This document shows, in pieces, positions 9,205 to 18,297 of a DNA stretch of 64,000 nucleotides. The position numbers and the translations under genes were made by a program. The notes beneath the pieces were generated by a model, which was given only the letters and a program-made list of their open reading frames with translations, had not been told where the DNA came from and searched no databases. Source of the stretch: CAYSEW01 sp964430245 (GTDB lineage Bacteria; Bacteroidota; Bacteroidia; Flavobacteriales_D; Parvicellaceae); the NCBI GenBank assembly GCA_964430245.1, contig CAYSEW010000011.1, forward strand, positions 17,829-81,828, given 5' to 3'. Every line of letters begins with the position of its first letter. The first letter of the stretch is position 1.

Positions 9205-10629
9205 ATGACTAGAAAAACTAAAATTATTGCCACAATTGGACCAGCTTCTTCCTCCTTTGAGCTTATAAAGCAAATGATTTTAGAAGGTGTAAATGTATGT
9301 AGGGTCAATTTTTCGCATGGGTCTCATGAAGAAAACATACAGGCAATTAAAAACATTAGAGATGTAGATGCTAAGCTTGGTTTACATACTGCTATTCTTG
9401 CCGACTTACAGGGGCCTAAGATCAGAATTGGCGATATGCCTGAAAAAGGAGTGTTACTAAAAAAAGGAGACGAATTCACATTAGATATTAATGTGGACAA
9501 AGGAGGTGAATCTGTAGCTAAGATTACTTATTTAGACCTCCCAAAAGATGTTAAGGAAGGTGAAAGAATATTATTAGATGATGGGAAAATTATTTTGGAA
9601 GTGACTTCTACTAATAATAAATCTATAATCAAAACGAAAGTAATAGAAGGCGGTAAATTATACTCTAAAAAAGGGGTCAACTTACCTAATACTACTATAT
9701 CTACTGCAAGTCTCACTAAAAAAGATAAAGAAGATCTTAAAGTAGCCATAGACAACAATGTAGATTGGATTGGATTTTCATTTGTAAGGTTTGCCAGTGA
9801 TATTATAGAATTAAAAGCGCTTATACAAGACCATGGTGGACATGCAAAAGTTATTGCAAAAATTGAAAAACCTGAAGCTGTTAATAATTTATCTGAGATA
9901 CTAAATGCATGTGACGGAGTGATGGTAGCTAGAGGAGATCTAGGAGTTGAAATGCCATTAGAAAGTGTTCCTATTATTCAAAAAGACATCGTTAATAAAG
10001 CACTTAGTCTGGCAAAACCGGTGATTATTGCTACACAGATGATGGAAAGTATGATCTCTAATATCACACCAACTCGTGCAGAAGTTAATGATGTTGCCAA
10101 TGCAGTAATGGATAGTACAGATGCAGTAATGTTAAGTGGAGAGACATCTATTGGAAAAAATCCAGTTGAAGTCATTAAAATAATGTCAAGAATAATCAAT
10201 GAGGTAGAAAACAATTTCAATGGGTTATATGTACAGGAAAGCATTCCAGAAAAAAATCATGACCGATTTATTACCGATTCTATTTGTTTTAACGCAACTA
10301 GATTGGCTCAAAGAGTAAATGCAAATGCAATTATAACAATGACTCACTCAGGGTATACTGCTTATAAAATATCTAGTCAACGCCCAAAATCTTCAATCTT
10401 TGTTTTCTCTAGAAACAAGAAGTTACTAAGCTCTCTTTCATTAGTTTGGGGAGTTGATACATTTTATTATAATAAGATGGTAAGCACAGATGATACCATT
10501 GCTGATATTAAAACCTTTTTAAAGAATAATAGTTTGGTTTCCAAAGGAGACCTAATTATTAATACAGCAAGTATACCTATCGAAGAAAAAGGCAAAACAA
10601 ATATGTTGAAATTAAGCTATATAGATTAA
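9205..10629 (+). CDS. pyk: pyruvate kinase
   Basis: Converts phosphoenolpyruvate and ADP to pyruvate and ATP in the cytoplasm. The 474-residue length and motifs fit bacterial pyruvate kinase: KIIATIGPASSS and VNFSHGSHEE at the N-terminus, the B-domain, AKIEKPEAV with the catalytic Lys, MVARGDLGVE for the metal site, and MLSGETSIGKNP. The C-terminal domain is standard, with no added PEP-utiliser-like domain. Second gene of an operon with the IPExxxVDY gene before it and an M42 peptidase five bases after it. Confidence 0.97.
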   Translation: MTRKTKIIATIGPASSSFELIKQMILEGVNVCRVNFSHGSHEENIQAIKNIRDVDAKLGLHTAILADLQGPKIRIGDMPEKGVLLKKGDEFTLDINVDKGGESVAKITYLDLPKDVKEGERILLDDGKIILEVTSTNNKSIIKTKVIEGGKLYSKKGVNLPNTTISTASLTKKDKEDLKVAIDNNVDWIGFSFVRFASDIIELKALIQDHGGHAKVIAKIEKPEAVNNLSEILNACDGVMVARGDLGVEMPLESVPIIQKDIVNKALSLAKPVIIATQMMESMISNITPTRAEVNDVANAVMDSTDAVMLSGETSIGKNPVEVIKIMSRIINEVENNFNGLYVQESIPEKNHDRFITDSICFNATRLAQRVNANAIITMTHSGYTAYKISSQRPKSSIFVFSRNKKLLSSLSLVWGVDTFYYNKMVSTDDTIADIKTFLKNNSLVSKGDLIINTASIPIEEKGKTNMLKLSYID

Positions 10630-10634
10630 AAATC

Positions 10635-11678
10635 ATGAATATTAAATTATTAAAAAAAATATGTGAGGTTCCTGGAACTTCAGGATTTGAAGATAAAGTT
10701 AGGGCCTTGGTTTTAGATGAACTAAAAGCTATTAATGCTAAAACAGAAGTCGATAACATGGGGAATGTTACTGCAATTGTTAAAGGGAAAGATGCTTCGA
10801 AAAAAGTGATGCTTGCTGCTCATATGGATGAAATTGGTTTTATTGTAAAGCACATTGACGATCAGGGATTTCTTCGATTCCACACTTTAGGAGGGTTTGA
10901 TCCAAAAACATTGACCTCTCAAAGAGTTATAGTTCATGGGAAAAAAGATTTAATTGGAGTAATGGGTTCTAAACCTATACACGTTATGAGTCCTGAAGAG
11001 AAAAATAAAGCAGCTAAAATAACTGACTTCTTTATAGATCTTGGCATGTCTAAAAAAGAAGTAGAAAAATATATAAACGTTGGTGATCCTATTACTCGTG
11101 AAAGGGAATTAATAGAAATGGGGGAATGTGTTAATTGCAAAAGCTTGGATAATAGAGTTTCTGTATTTATACTACTTGAAGTTCTTAAGAAATTGAAAAA
11201 GCCAGCTCACGATATTTATGCCGTTTTTACCGTACAAGAAGAAGTTGGTATTAGAGGTGCAAATGTTGCAGCACAAGCAATACAGCCAGATTTTGGATTT
11301 GGTATAGACACTACAATTGCTTTTGATGTCCCAGGAGCTAGCCCTCATGAAAAGATCACTGAACTGGGGAAAGGCGTTGCTATCAAAATCATGGATGCAA
11401 GTACAATCTGTGATTCAAGAATGGTAAAGTTCATGCAAAAAACTGCAGATAAACATAAAATTGATTGGCAAAGTGAAATTCTTACAGCAGGAGGAACTGA
11501 CACTGCTGGAATACAAAGAATGACTCCCGGAGGATCTATTGCTGGAGCAATTTCCATTCCTACAAGACATATCCATCAAGTAATTGAAATGACACACAAA
11601 AAGGATATTCAAGATGCAATTAATTTATTGAAAAAGTGCCTTGAAGAGCTAAACACCTATAACTGGAAATTCAATTAG
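10635..11678 (+). CDS. M42 family metallopeptidase
   Basis: A 347-residue cytoplasmic aminopeptidase of the M42 (PepA/FrvX/TET-like) family, which forms large dodecameric shells that trim peptides. Visible metal or catalytic residues are AAHMDEIGF (His63, Asp65), LDNR (Asp172), QEEVG (Glu202, Glu203), GIDT (Asp225) and RHIHQ (His314). It follows pyk by five bases. Its stop TAG overlaps the pheS stop on the other strand (shared TTAG at 11675-11678). Older annotation calls such proteins endoglucanase M; peptidase is the better supported role. Confidence 0.92.
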   Translation: MNIKLLKKICEVPGTSGFEDKVRALVLDELKAINAKTEVDNMGNVTAIVKGKDASKKVMLAAHMDEIGFIVKHIDDQGFLRFHTLGGFDPKTLTSQRVIVHGKKDLIGVMGSKPIHVMSPEEKNKAAKITDFFIDLGMSKKEVEKYINVGDPITRERELIEMGECVNCKSLDNRVSVFILLEVLKKLKKPAHDIYAVFTVQEEVGIRGANVAAQAIQPDFGFGIDTTIAFDVPGASPHEKITELGKGVAIKIMDASTICDSRMVKFMQKTADKHKIDWQSEILTAGGTDTAGIQRMTPGGSIAGAISIPTRHIHQVIEMTHKKDIQDAINLLKKCLEELNTYNWKFN

Positions 11679-12694
11679 AAATTTGCCTTTTTAAATTGTT
11701 CTAAAAACCGAAGGTCATTTTCGGAGTACAATCGAAGATCATTAACTTGATACTTTAATTGTGCTATTCTCTCGATACCCATTCCAAATGCAAATCCAGT
11801 ATATTTTTCTGGGTCTATTTTACAATTTATCAACACATTGGGGTCTACCATTCCACAACCCATTATCTCTAACCATCCAGAGTATTTACAAACATTACAT
11901 CCTTTTCCTGAGCAAATCGTACATGAAACATCTAATTCAGCAGAAGGTTCTGTAAATGGAAAATAAGAAGGTCTTAATCTAATTTTTGCGTCTTCCCCAA
12001 ACATCTCTTTAGTGAAAAAAATCAATGTCTGTTTTAAATCTCCAAATGAAACATTCTCATCAATATATAATCCTTCTACTTGATGGAAAAAACAATGGGC
12101 TCTAGCGGATATAGCCTCATTTCTATATACTCTTCCAGGTGAAATTGTTCTTATAGGAGGTTTCTTGCTTTCCATTTCCCGAACCTGAACAGAAGAAGTA
12201 TGAGTTCTTAAAGCTAAATCATGAGAAATAAAGAAAGTATCCTGCATATCTCTAGCGGGATGATTTTCTGGAAAATTCAATGCTGAAAAATTATGCCAAT
12301 CATCTTCAATTTCTGGACCTTCTGAAATAGAAAACCCTATACTTGAAAAAATATCAATGATTTCATTTTTAATAATAGAAATTGGATGCCTAGTACCCAG
12401 ATTATAAGGCTGACCAGGTATTGTTAAGTCTGATGAAATTTGCTCTCCATCTTTATTATTATCAGAAGAAGATTTCAATAAATTAACCTTCTCTTGAGCT
12501 TCTTTTTTTAATAAATTTAATTGCCTTCCAAATTCTTTTTTTTGATCAGCTGGGACATTTTTAAATTCATTAAAAAGGGCGGTTATTTTTCCCTTTTTCC
12601 CCAACATGGATATTCTGAATGATTCAACATCTTCAGGTTTTGAAGTTTTAAAAACCCTAACTTCTTCTATTATTTCCTGAACTTTTTCAAGCAT
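11675..12694 (-). CDS. pheS: phenylalanyl-tRNA synthetase alpha subunit
   Basis: Catalytic subunit of the (alpha-beta)2 enzyme that charges tRNA-Phe. The 339 residues comprise an N-terminal coiled coil and a class II catalytic core with motif 2 (PGRVYRNEAISARAHCFFHQ) and motif 3 (FGMGIERIAQL). A Cys-rich CTICSGKGCNVCKYSGW segment suggests a metal knuckle seen in many PheS. The ATG at 12694 is chosen because an upstream in-frame start at 12775 lies deep inside the cyclophilin gene and adds residues unlike the family. pheT is about 19 kb away, so the subunits are not in one operon. Confidence 0.95.
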   Translation of the reverse strand: MLEKVQEIIEEVRVFKTSKPEDVESFRISMLGKKGKITALFNEFKNVPADQKKEFGRQLNLLKKEAQEKVNLLKSSSDNNKDGEQISSDLTIPGQPYNLGTRHPISIIKNEIIDIFSSIGFSISEGPEIEDDWHNFSALNFPENHPARDMQDTFFISHDLALRTHTSSVQVREMESKKPPIRTISPGRVYRNEAISARAHCFFHQVEGLYIDENVSFGDLKQTLIFFTKEMFGEDAKIRLRPSYFPFTEPSAELDVSCTICSGKGCNVCKYSGWLEIMGCGMVDPNVLINCKIDPEKYTGFAFGMGIERIAQLKYQVNDLRLYSENDLRFLEQFKKANF

Positions 12695-13548
12695 CTTTTT
12701 CTTTTTATTATTTGAGCAGATATAATAACAATATCTTCTTTTGGCCTGTCTCCAGCACGTGTTATTGAAGCACAAATTTCATCAATTATATTTAAACCTT
12801 CTATTACTTCTCCAAAAACAGTATATCCTCCATCTAAAAAAGGGGTTCCTCCAATGGTAGTATAATCCTGAATTGCGTTGGCTGAAAATTTAAAAACAGA
12901 CGGCCCTTGTATCGCCATTGGTCTAATCTTGTTGATTAAAATATTAACACTATCCTGATACCTGTTTTTTTGACAATATTCTAATCTCTTTAAATAATTA
13001 CTATTCTCAGGAAGCTTAAAAAAAATGTCAATTAACTCTCTTTCTTTTCGAGAATTGATTTTATTTTCCATTTGCTGCAACTGCTCAATTGAATAAGTCT
13101 TCCCTTGCACCAAATAAAATTGACTACCACTAGATGCTTTTAAAGGATTGACGTTGTCTCCCATTCTTGCTGCAGCTAAAGCCCCTTTTTTATGGTAATA
13201 TTCCTGATAAAATTCAGCAGGTATTGTTTCTCCTTCACTATCTTTACCTAAAGATCCATCGAAATTGGGGTCTTTTGAGTTAGGGTCTCCTGCCTGAGCC
13301 ATAAACCCTTTAATAACTCTATGAAAAAGCACCCCATCATAAAACCCTTCCTTCACTAGCTTTATAAAATTTTCTTGATGCTTTTTAGTTTTTGGATAAA
13401 GTAGAATAACAATATTCCCTTTATTTGTAATTAGCTCAATTTTTACCTGCCCCTTGCTAATTAATGAAATAGAAGACCCATTTTTGCTAATGAATAACAA
13501 CACAAACATCAGTGAAATTGTTATAGATTTAAACCAATTGGACTTCAT
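12670..13548 (-). CDS. exported cyclophilin-type peptidyl-prolyl isomerase
   Basis: A 292-residue cyclophilin with an N-terminal signal or anchor segment (residues 5-20), predicted to help fold exported proteins. The core motifs are TNKGNIVILLYP, FYDGVLFHRVIKGFMAQAGDP (catalytic Arg and Gln), GSQFYLVQG and VFGEVIEGLNIIDEI. An insert of about 60 residues, rich in Lys and Arg (QLQQMENKINSRKEREL onward), splits the core after YLVQG, as in many exported Bacteroidota cyclophilins. Its 3' end overlaps the start of pheS by 25 bases, implying translational coupling. Confidence 0.92.
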   Translation of the reverse strand: MKSNWFKSITISLMFVLLFISKNGSSISLISKGQVKIELITNKGNIVILLYPKTKKHQENFIKLVKEGFYDGVLFHRVIKGFMAQAGDPNSKDPNFDGSLGKDSEGETIPAEFYQEYYHKKGALAAARMGDNVNPLKASSGSQFYLVQGKTYSIEQLQQMENKINSRKERELIDIFFKLPENSNYLKRLEYCQKNRYQDSVNILINKIRPMAIQGPSVFKFSANAIQDYTTIGGTPFLDGGYTVFGEVIEGLNIIDEICASITRAGDRPKEDIVIISAQIIKRKRCLKKFRK

Positions 13549-13560
13549 TTATATTTTTTG

Positions 13561-13568
13561 TAAATTTG
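13561..13568 (+). promoter_or_regulatory. possible -7 element TAAATTTG
   Basis: Exact TAnnTTTG match, but 56 bases before the ATG at 13625, farther than the other boxes in the window. It may still drive the small lipoprotein gene. Confidence 0.3.
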
Positions 13569-13624
13569 TTACTTATGCAAAGTAAGGAAATAGTATTCTA
13601 TTTTGAAGAACTAAACTCTATAAA

Positions 13625-13990
13625 ATGACCATTAAATTTAAATTCCTCCATAAAATTCTTTTGTTTATTCTAATCATTGTAACTACTGCATCATGTTACA
13701 AGAAACAAGACACAATTGTTATAATTACAGTTAGGGATACAATTACTAATGACCTTGTTGTGGGGGCTTCAGTTAGACTCATGTATGACACCACAGGCAA
13801 CCCTAATCCTGCAAGAATTGATGTTACAGCTACTACTAACCCTCAAGGTCAAGCTGTTTTTAATTTCAATGAATTATATCAATCTGGTCAAGCAGGTTTT
13901 GCTGTTTTAGATGTCTTATTAAATGGCACAAAAGTAGATGTAATACAAATTGAAGAAGAGATAACTACTGAAGAAACTGTCTATCTTTAG
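13625..13990 (+). CDS. small lipoprotein with carboxypeptidase-regulatory-like fold
   Basis: This 121-residue protein has a lipoprotein signal (IVTTASC, Cys24) and then one compact domain. The pattern ITVRDTITNDLVVGASVRL, followed by a TNPQGQAVF turn and beta strands, resembles the CarboxypepD_reg/transthyretin-like beta-sandwich, a common extracellular module in Bacteroidota. No catalytic residues are seen. Its stop shares TTAG with the convergent gene at 13987. The fold call rests on pattern only. Confidence 0.65.
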   Translation: MTIKFKFLHKILLFILIIVTTASCYKKQDTIVIITVRDTITNDLVVGASVRLMYDTTGNPNPARIDVTATTNPQGQAVFNFNELYQSGQAGFAVLDVLLNGTKVDVIQIEEEITTEETVYL

Positions 13991-14319
13991 TTTTCACTTA
14001 GATAATCAATTATTGCTTCTTTGATTATTTTTTCTTGTTCTTTCTCAGAAAGTTTAGGTAATTCTTTTACTATTTCAAAATGGGGCCAGCCATCTTTGTC
14101 TTTTCCTCTATTCTTATAATACCCATATGGTTCAAAAACTGAACATATCCCAATGTGGATAACGTCAAGCTTTTGATCCTTAGATAATTTCTGATATCCT
14201 AAATTAAGCTCTTGAATACCTATAAGAAATAATATGGACTGTAAGTCAATACTAGCATCAAAATTTTTAGCAATTTTCTCTGTAGTATCTCTCCATTTCT
14301 TTTCAAATTCTAAATCCAT
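13987..14319 (-). CDS. conserved protein of unknown function
   Basis: A 110-residue soluble protein, rich in Lys, Asp and Glu, without a signal peptide or membrane helix. The segment LFLIGIQELNLGYQKLSKDQKLDVIHIGICSVFEPYGYY is hydrophobic and regular enough to be a folded core, and the C-terminus is a charged helix (LSEKEQEKIIKEAIIDYL). It resembles uncharacterised proteins widespread in Flavobacteriia. It is a single gene, convergent with the lipoprotein gene (4-base overlap) and divergent from the crotonase gene. I cannot name a function. Confidence 0.7.
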   Translation of the reverse strand: MDLEFEKKWRDTTEKIAKNFDASIDLQSILFLIGIQELNLGYQKLSKDQKLDVIHIGICSVFEPYGYYKNRGKDKDGWPHFEIVKELPKLSEKEQEKIIKEAIIDYLSEN

Positions 14320-14404
14320 AGAACAAATTTACTTATAAAGTTATTTGAACTCCATAAAATATTACAAATTCAAAAAAACCCTTTTCTTTGCTAAAAAATT
14401 AACT

Positions 14405-15187
14405 ATGGAATTTAATAACATACTCTATACAAATAATGATCAAATTGCTACCATAACGATCAATAGACCTCAACAATTAAACGCCTTAAACAAAACTACA
14501 ATAGATGAGTTAAATAGCTGTTTAATTCATGCTGAAAAAGATGCTAATATTAGAGTTATCATTTTAACAGGCAGTGGAGAAAAAGCATTTATTGCAGGTG
14601 CTGACATAAAAGAGTTTGCTGATTTCTCGATAGAAAAAGGCAAAAATCTTTCTGCAGACGGTCATGCCAAACTATTTGACCTAGTTGAAAATTTAAATAC
14701 TCCTGTTATTGCAGCAATAAATGGATTTGCATTAGGGGGTGGTTTAGAACTAGCTATGTCCGCACATATTAGAGTAGCATCTAATAATGCAAAATTAGGG
14801 CTTCCTGAAGTAAGCTTGGGTGTTATTCCTGGTTATGGGGGGACACAGCGATTATCTCAGTTAACTGGAAAAGGGAAGGCCATGGAATTAATTCTAACTG
14901 CAGGGATGATTTCGGCAGATGAAGCTTATAATATTAAATTAGTAAATCATGTGGTTCCTCAAAATGAACTTATCGATACTTGCTTGAAGATTGCTAAAAA
15001 AATTCTCCGCAATTCACCAATGGCAATAAAAAGTGCTATTACCTCTGTAAATGCTGGCTATAAAAGTGGAGAAAATGGGTTCGAAACAGAAATTGAACAA
15101 TTTGGAAAATGTTTTGGAACAGAAGACTTTAAAGAAGGTACTCAAGCATTTCTTGAAAAAAGACCCGCTAACTTCTCTGGTAACTAA
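14405..15187 (+). CDS. enoyl-CoA hydratase/isomerase (crotonase) family
   Basis: A 260-residue crotonase. Hydratases of this length add water to trans-2-enoyl-CoA in fatty acid or amino acid breakdown. Family motifs are INRPQQLNALN, AFIAGADIKEF (oxyanion hole), AINGFALGGGLELAMSAHIRVAS and LPEVSLGVIPGYGGTQRL; both catalytic glutamates of the hydratase subgroup appear present (GGGLELA and LPE). The ATG at 14405 gives the standard length; the in-frame ATG at 14345 would add 20 atypical basic residues. No other beta-oxidation gene is nearby, so the substrate is open. Confidence 0.9.
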   Translation: MEFNNILYTNNDQIATITINRPQQLNALNKTTIDELNSCLIHAEKDANIRVIILTGSGEKAFIAGADIKEFADFSIEKGKNLSADGHAKLFDLVENLNTPVIAAINGFALGGGLELAMSAHIRVASNNAKLGLPEVSLGVIPGYGGTQRLSQLTGKGKAMELILTAGMISADEAYNIKLVNHVVPQNELIDTCLKIAKKILRNSPMAIKSAITSVNAGYKSGENGFETEIEQFGKCFGTEDFKEGTQAFLEKRPANFSGN

Positions 15188-15267
15188 ATTCATTTTGTTG
15201 AAACAAAGAATAGAAAGTAAAATATTCTATTTAAATACTTCGTTCTTTTACAGAAAAGAAGCCAACA

Positions 15268-16794
15268 TTGAGCGTTTTAAAAAAGTTAGCCGGTCAAACA
15301 GCAATTTATGGATCTAGTAGTATAATAGGTCGTTTTTTAAATTTCCTACTTACTCCTTTATATGCTATTCAATTCAGCAATATGCAATACGGGATTATTA
15401 CAGAAATGTATGCCTATGTTGCTTTTCTAGTAATTTTCTTAACCTATGGAATGGAAACTTCTTATTTCCGTTTTTCATCTGAAGAAAAACACAATAAGAA
15501 TACTGTTTACGCCAATACCCTTTATTCACTTTTTACAACCTCTACATTTTTTATAATTATTATTTCATTTTTCTCTCAACCCATTGCAGATTGGTTGAAG
15601 TATCCGAATCACTCTGAATATATTATATGGTTTGCATTAATAGTAGGTTTAGATGCCATTTCATCTATACCTCTTGCTAAACTGCGTTCAGAGTACAGAG
15701 CAAAGAAATTTGCACTTGTTAACTTTGCTAATGTTGGAGTAAATATTGGCTTAAACCTGTTCTTTTTACTGTATTGCAAAGAAAATTTTGATAACGGTAA
15801 TACCAATTGGATCATTGACAATCTTTATAATGATAAAATTGGTGTTGGGTATGTTTTTATCTCTAATCTTATCTCAAGTATTATAAAGTTTCTTTTATTA
15901 ATCCCAGAAATGAAATTCAATGGGAATTTTCAATGGTCATTACTTAAAAAGATGCTTTCCTACTCTTCACCTATGTTATTTGTTGGACTAGCCTATGTTG
16001 TGAATGAAACTTTAGATAGAGCAATGCTTAAATCTATTTTATATGAACAAAACATAACCAATGGCTTAAATGAAGAATTGGCAGTTGCAAAAGCACAAAT
16101 CCAAAATGGTATTTATGGCGCCAATTATAAAATCACAATGATAATATCAATGTTTATTCAAGCTTTCCGATATGCTTCAGAGCCTTTTTTCTTTAATAAT
16201 GAATCTCAAAAAAATTCCAAGGAAGTGATCGCTATCATTATGAATTACTTTGTGATAATACTTGTCTTTATCTTTTTAGTTATTACACTCTATCTACATG
16301 TATTTAAATACTTCATTCCCGACCCTGAATACTGGGGAGGCCTTAAAGTAGTCCCTATTTTATTATGTGCTAACATTTTCTTAGGAATTTATACTACTCT
16401 TTCAATGTGGTATAAGCTCACTAAACAAACTAAATATGGAGCCTATATTTCAGGGTTTGGAGCCATGATTACATTCTGTATTAATTTGAGTTTCATCCCT
16501 ATATATGGTTATATAGCATCTGCATATGCTACATTATTTTGCTATGGTTCTATGATGGTTATAAGCTATCTTTTAGGGCAAAGGTTCTACCCTGTTCCCT
16601 ATAATTTAAAAAAGATATTCCTCTATTTGGGAATAGGAGCATTGATCTATTTTATTAGCTCTATTAGTATGCCTTTTAATCCATTTCATAATTATGGCTG
16701 GTTTGAATACACTTGTAATAGTCTGCTAATTTTAGTTTTTATAATTATCGTTTATTTTTTAGAAATAAAGGGCAAAAAAATAATAACTTCGTAA
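15268..16794 (+). CDS. polysaccharide/oligosaccharide flippase (Wzx/MurJ-like)
   Basis: This 508-residue protein has about 14 membrane segments and begins KKLAGQTAIYGSSSIIGRFLNF, the usual opening of MOP-superfamily flippases in Bacteroidota. Such proteins move lipid-linked sugars across the inner membrane for cell-surface polysaccharide assembly. The TTG start at 15268 fits the family N-terminus. It heads a run of six same-strand genes with small or negative gaps, ending with an EnvC-like protein. The exact cargo is not known. Confidence 0.9.
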   Translation: MSVLKKLAGQTAIYGSSSIIGRFLNFLLTPLYAIQFSNMQYGIITEMYAYVAFLVIFLTYGMETSYFRFSSEEKHNKNTVYANTLYSLFTTSTFFIIIISFFSQPIADWLKYPNHSEYIIWFALIVGLDAISSIPLAKLRSEYRAKKFALVNFANVGVNIGLNLFFLLYCKENFDNGNTNWIIDNLYNDKIGVGYVFISNLISSIIKFLLLIPEMKFNGNFQWSLLKKMLSYSSPMLFVGLAYVVNETLDRAMLKSILYEQNITNGLNEELAVAKAQIQNGIYGANYKITMIISMFIQAFRYASEPFFFNNESQKNSKEVIAIIMNYFVIILVFIFLVITLYLHVFKYFIPDPEYWGGLKVVPILLCANIFLGIYTTLSMWYKLTKQTKYGAYISGFGAMITFCINLSFIPIYGYIASAYATLFCYGSMMVISYLLGQRFYPVPYNLKKIFLYLGIGALIYFISSISMPFNPFHNYGWFEYTCNSLLILVFIIIVYFLEIKGKKIITS

Positions 16795-16802
16795 ATTGAT
16801 TT

Positions 16803-17246
16803 ATGGATGAACTTGTCATTAAAATAATCAACCGTTCTGATCACCCTGCACCCTCTTATACTACTAAGGATGCAGCTGGCATGGATATTAGGGCAAATAT
16901 AAATGAATCTATAATTCTAAAACCTCTTGAGCGCTCACTAATAAAGACTGGCTTATTCATTGAACTTCCTAGCGGATATGAAGCTCAAATTCGGCCTAGA
17001 AGTGGCATGGCACTTAAAAAGGGATTAACTGTATTAAATACCCCCGGGACTATTGATGCAGATTATAGAGGTGAGATTGGTGTAATTCTTATTAATCTTT
17101 CTAATGAAGATCAAAATATTAATAATGGTGATCGTATTGCACAAATGGTGATTGCAAAAGTAGAGCAGCCTAACTTAGAGGAAGTTACTATATTAAATGA
17201 TTCTGAAAGAGGTGCCGGTGGATTTGGCAGTACTGGATATAACTAA
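16803..17246 (+). CDS. dut: dUTP diphosphatase
   Basis: Hydrolyses dUTP to dUMP and pyrophosphate, preventing uracil incorporation and feeding dTMP synthesis. All five trimeric dUTPase motifs can be read in 147 residues: DAAGMDIRA, PRSGMALK, NTPGTIDADYRGEIGVILIN, NGDRIAQMVI and RGAGGFGSTG. It lies eight bases after the flippase gene and ten before the nucleotidyltransferase gene. Confidence 0.97.
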   Translation: MDELVIKIINRSDHPAPSYTTKDAAGMDIRANINESIILKPLERSLIKTGLFIELPSGYEAQIRPRSGMALKKGLTVLNTPGTIDADYRGEIGVILINLSNEDQNINNGDRIAQMVIAKVEQPNLEEVTILNDSERGAGGFGSTGYN

Positions 17247-17256
17247 ATAACTATTT

Positions 17257-18261
17257 ATGAAAATAATAATTCCTATGGCAGGAAGAGGATCAAGGTTAAG
17301 ACCTCACACGCTAACAATACCAAAACCTTTAATTCCAATAGCGGGAAAACCTATCGTTCAAAGGCTAGTTGAGGGTATTGCTGATCTATGTGAAAATAAA
17401 ATTGATGAAATTGCCTTTATTATTGGAGATTTTGGAGAAGAAGTAGAAATAAAATTAAATGATATTGCTAATTCACTAGGTGCTAAATGCTCTATTTATT
17501 ATCAAGAAGAGGCACTTGGGACAGCACATGCAGTGTTTTGTGCAAAAGAATCTTTAAAAGGAAATGTAGTAGTTGCTTTTGCAGATACTCTTTTTAAAGC
17601 TGACTTTAAATTCAATGAAACTGTGGATGGAACAATATGGGTAAAACAAATAGATGATCCATCTGCATTTGGAGTAGTAAAAATAAATGAACAAAACATA
17701 ATTACAGATTTTATAGAAAAACCAAAAGATTTTATTTCCGATCTGGCAATTATAGGTATCTATCATTTTAAAAGTGGTGAGAACTTGTTATCTGAAATAC
17801 AATATTTAATTGACAATAACATTAAGGACAGAGGAGAGTATCAGCTAACTAATGCTCTTGAAAACATGAAAACAAAAGGGATGCAATTTGCTCCTGGAAA
17901 AGTAGATGAATGGTTAGATTGTGGAAACAAAGATGTTACTGTTAATACCAATCAGAAAATTTTAACTATTGAGCCGAATAACCATCATATATCAAAATCT
18001 GCAACTGTTGTCAACTCTACAATTATCCCCCCCTGCTTTATTGGAGAAAATGTAGAAATAAAAGAGTCTATTATAGGACCTTTTGTTTCAATTGGAAATA
18101 ACACAAATGTTAAAAGGTGCAATTTAGAAAATTCTATCATTCAAGAAAATAGTCATTTAACCAATGCTGTTTTTAATAACTCAATGGTAGGTAATTATGC
18201 AGAATATCATGCAAATAGTAAAGAATTAAGTATTGGAGATTATACTACTTTTTCAGGATAG
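17257..18261 (+). CDS. sugar-phosphate nucleotidyltransferase
   Basis: A 334-residue protein with an N-terminal nucleotidyltransferase domain (IPMAGRGSRLRPHTLTIPKPLIPI, then EEALGTAHAV and FADTLF) and a C-terminal left-handed beta-helix of hexapeptide type (from about residue 240, with ENVEIKESIIGPFVSIGNN). It should make an NDP-sugar from a sugar-1-phosphate. It resembles RmlA/GlmU-like enzymes, but the sugar cannot be fixed from sequence. Its place between a flippase and envelope lipoproteins fits a role in surface glycan synthesis. Confidence 0.88.
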   Translation: MKIIIPMAGRGSRLRPHTLTIPKPLIPIAGKPIVQRLVEGIADLCENKIDEIAFIIGDFGEEVEIKLNDIANSLGAKCSIYYQEEALGTAHAVFCAKESLKGNVVVAFADTLFKADFKFNETVDGTIWVKQIDDPSAFGVVKINEQNIITDFIEKPKDFISDLAIIGIYHFKSGENLLSEIQYLIDNNIKDRGEYQLTNALENMKTKGMQFAPGKVDEWLDCGNKDVTVNTNQKILTIEPNNHHISKSATVVNSTIIPPCFIGENVEIKESIIGPFVSIGNNTNVKRCNLENSIIQENSHLTNAVFNNSMVGNYAEYHANSKELSIGDYTTFSG

Positions 18262-18297
18262 AAAAAGCTTTCATCCATTTAGGTTTAAATACAACTA

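Noticed and set aside
9528..10244. Minus-strand frames opposite pyruvate kinase
   Set aside because: They overlap a well-conserved gene on the other strand and have no plausible domains.
12695..12775. Extended N-terminus for PheS
   Set aside because: It lies within the cyclophilin coding region and its Cys/Arg-rich residues do not resemble PheS.
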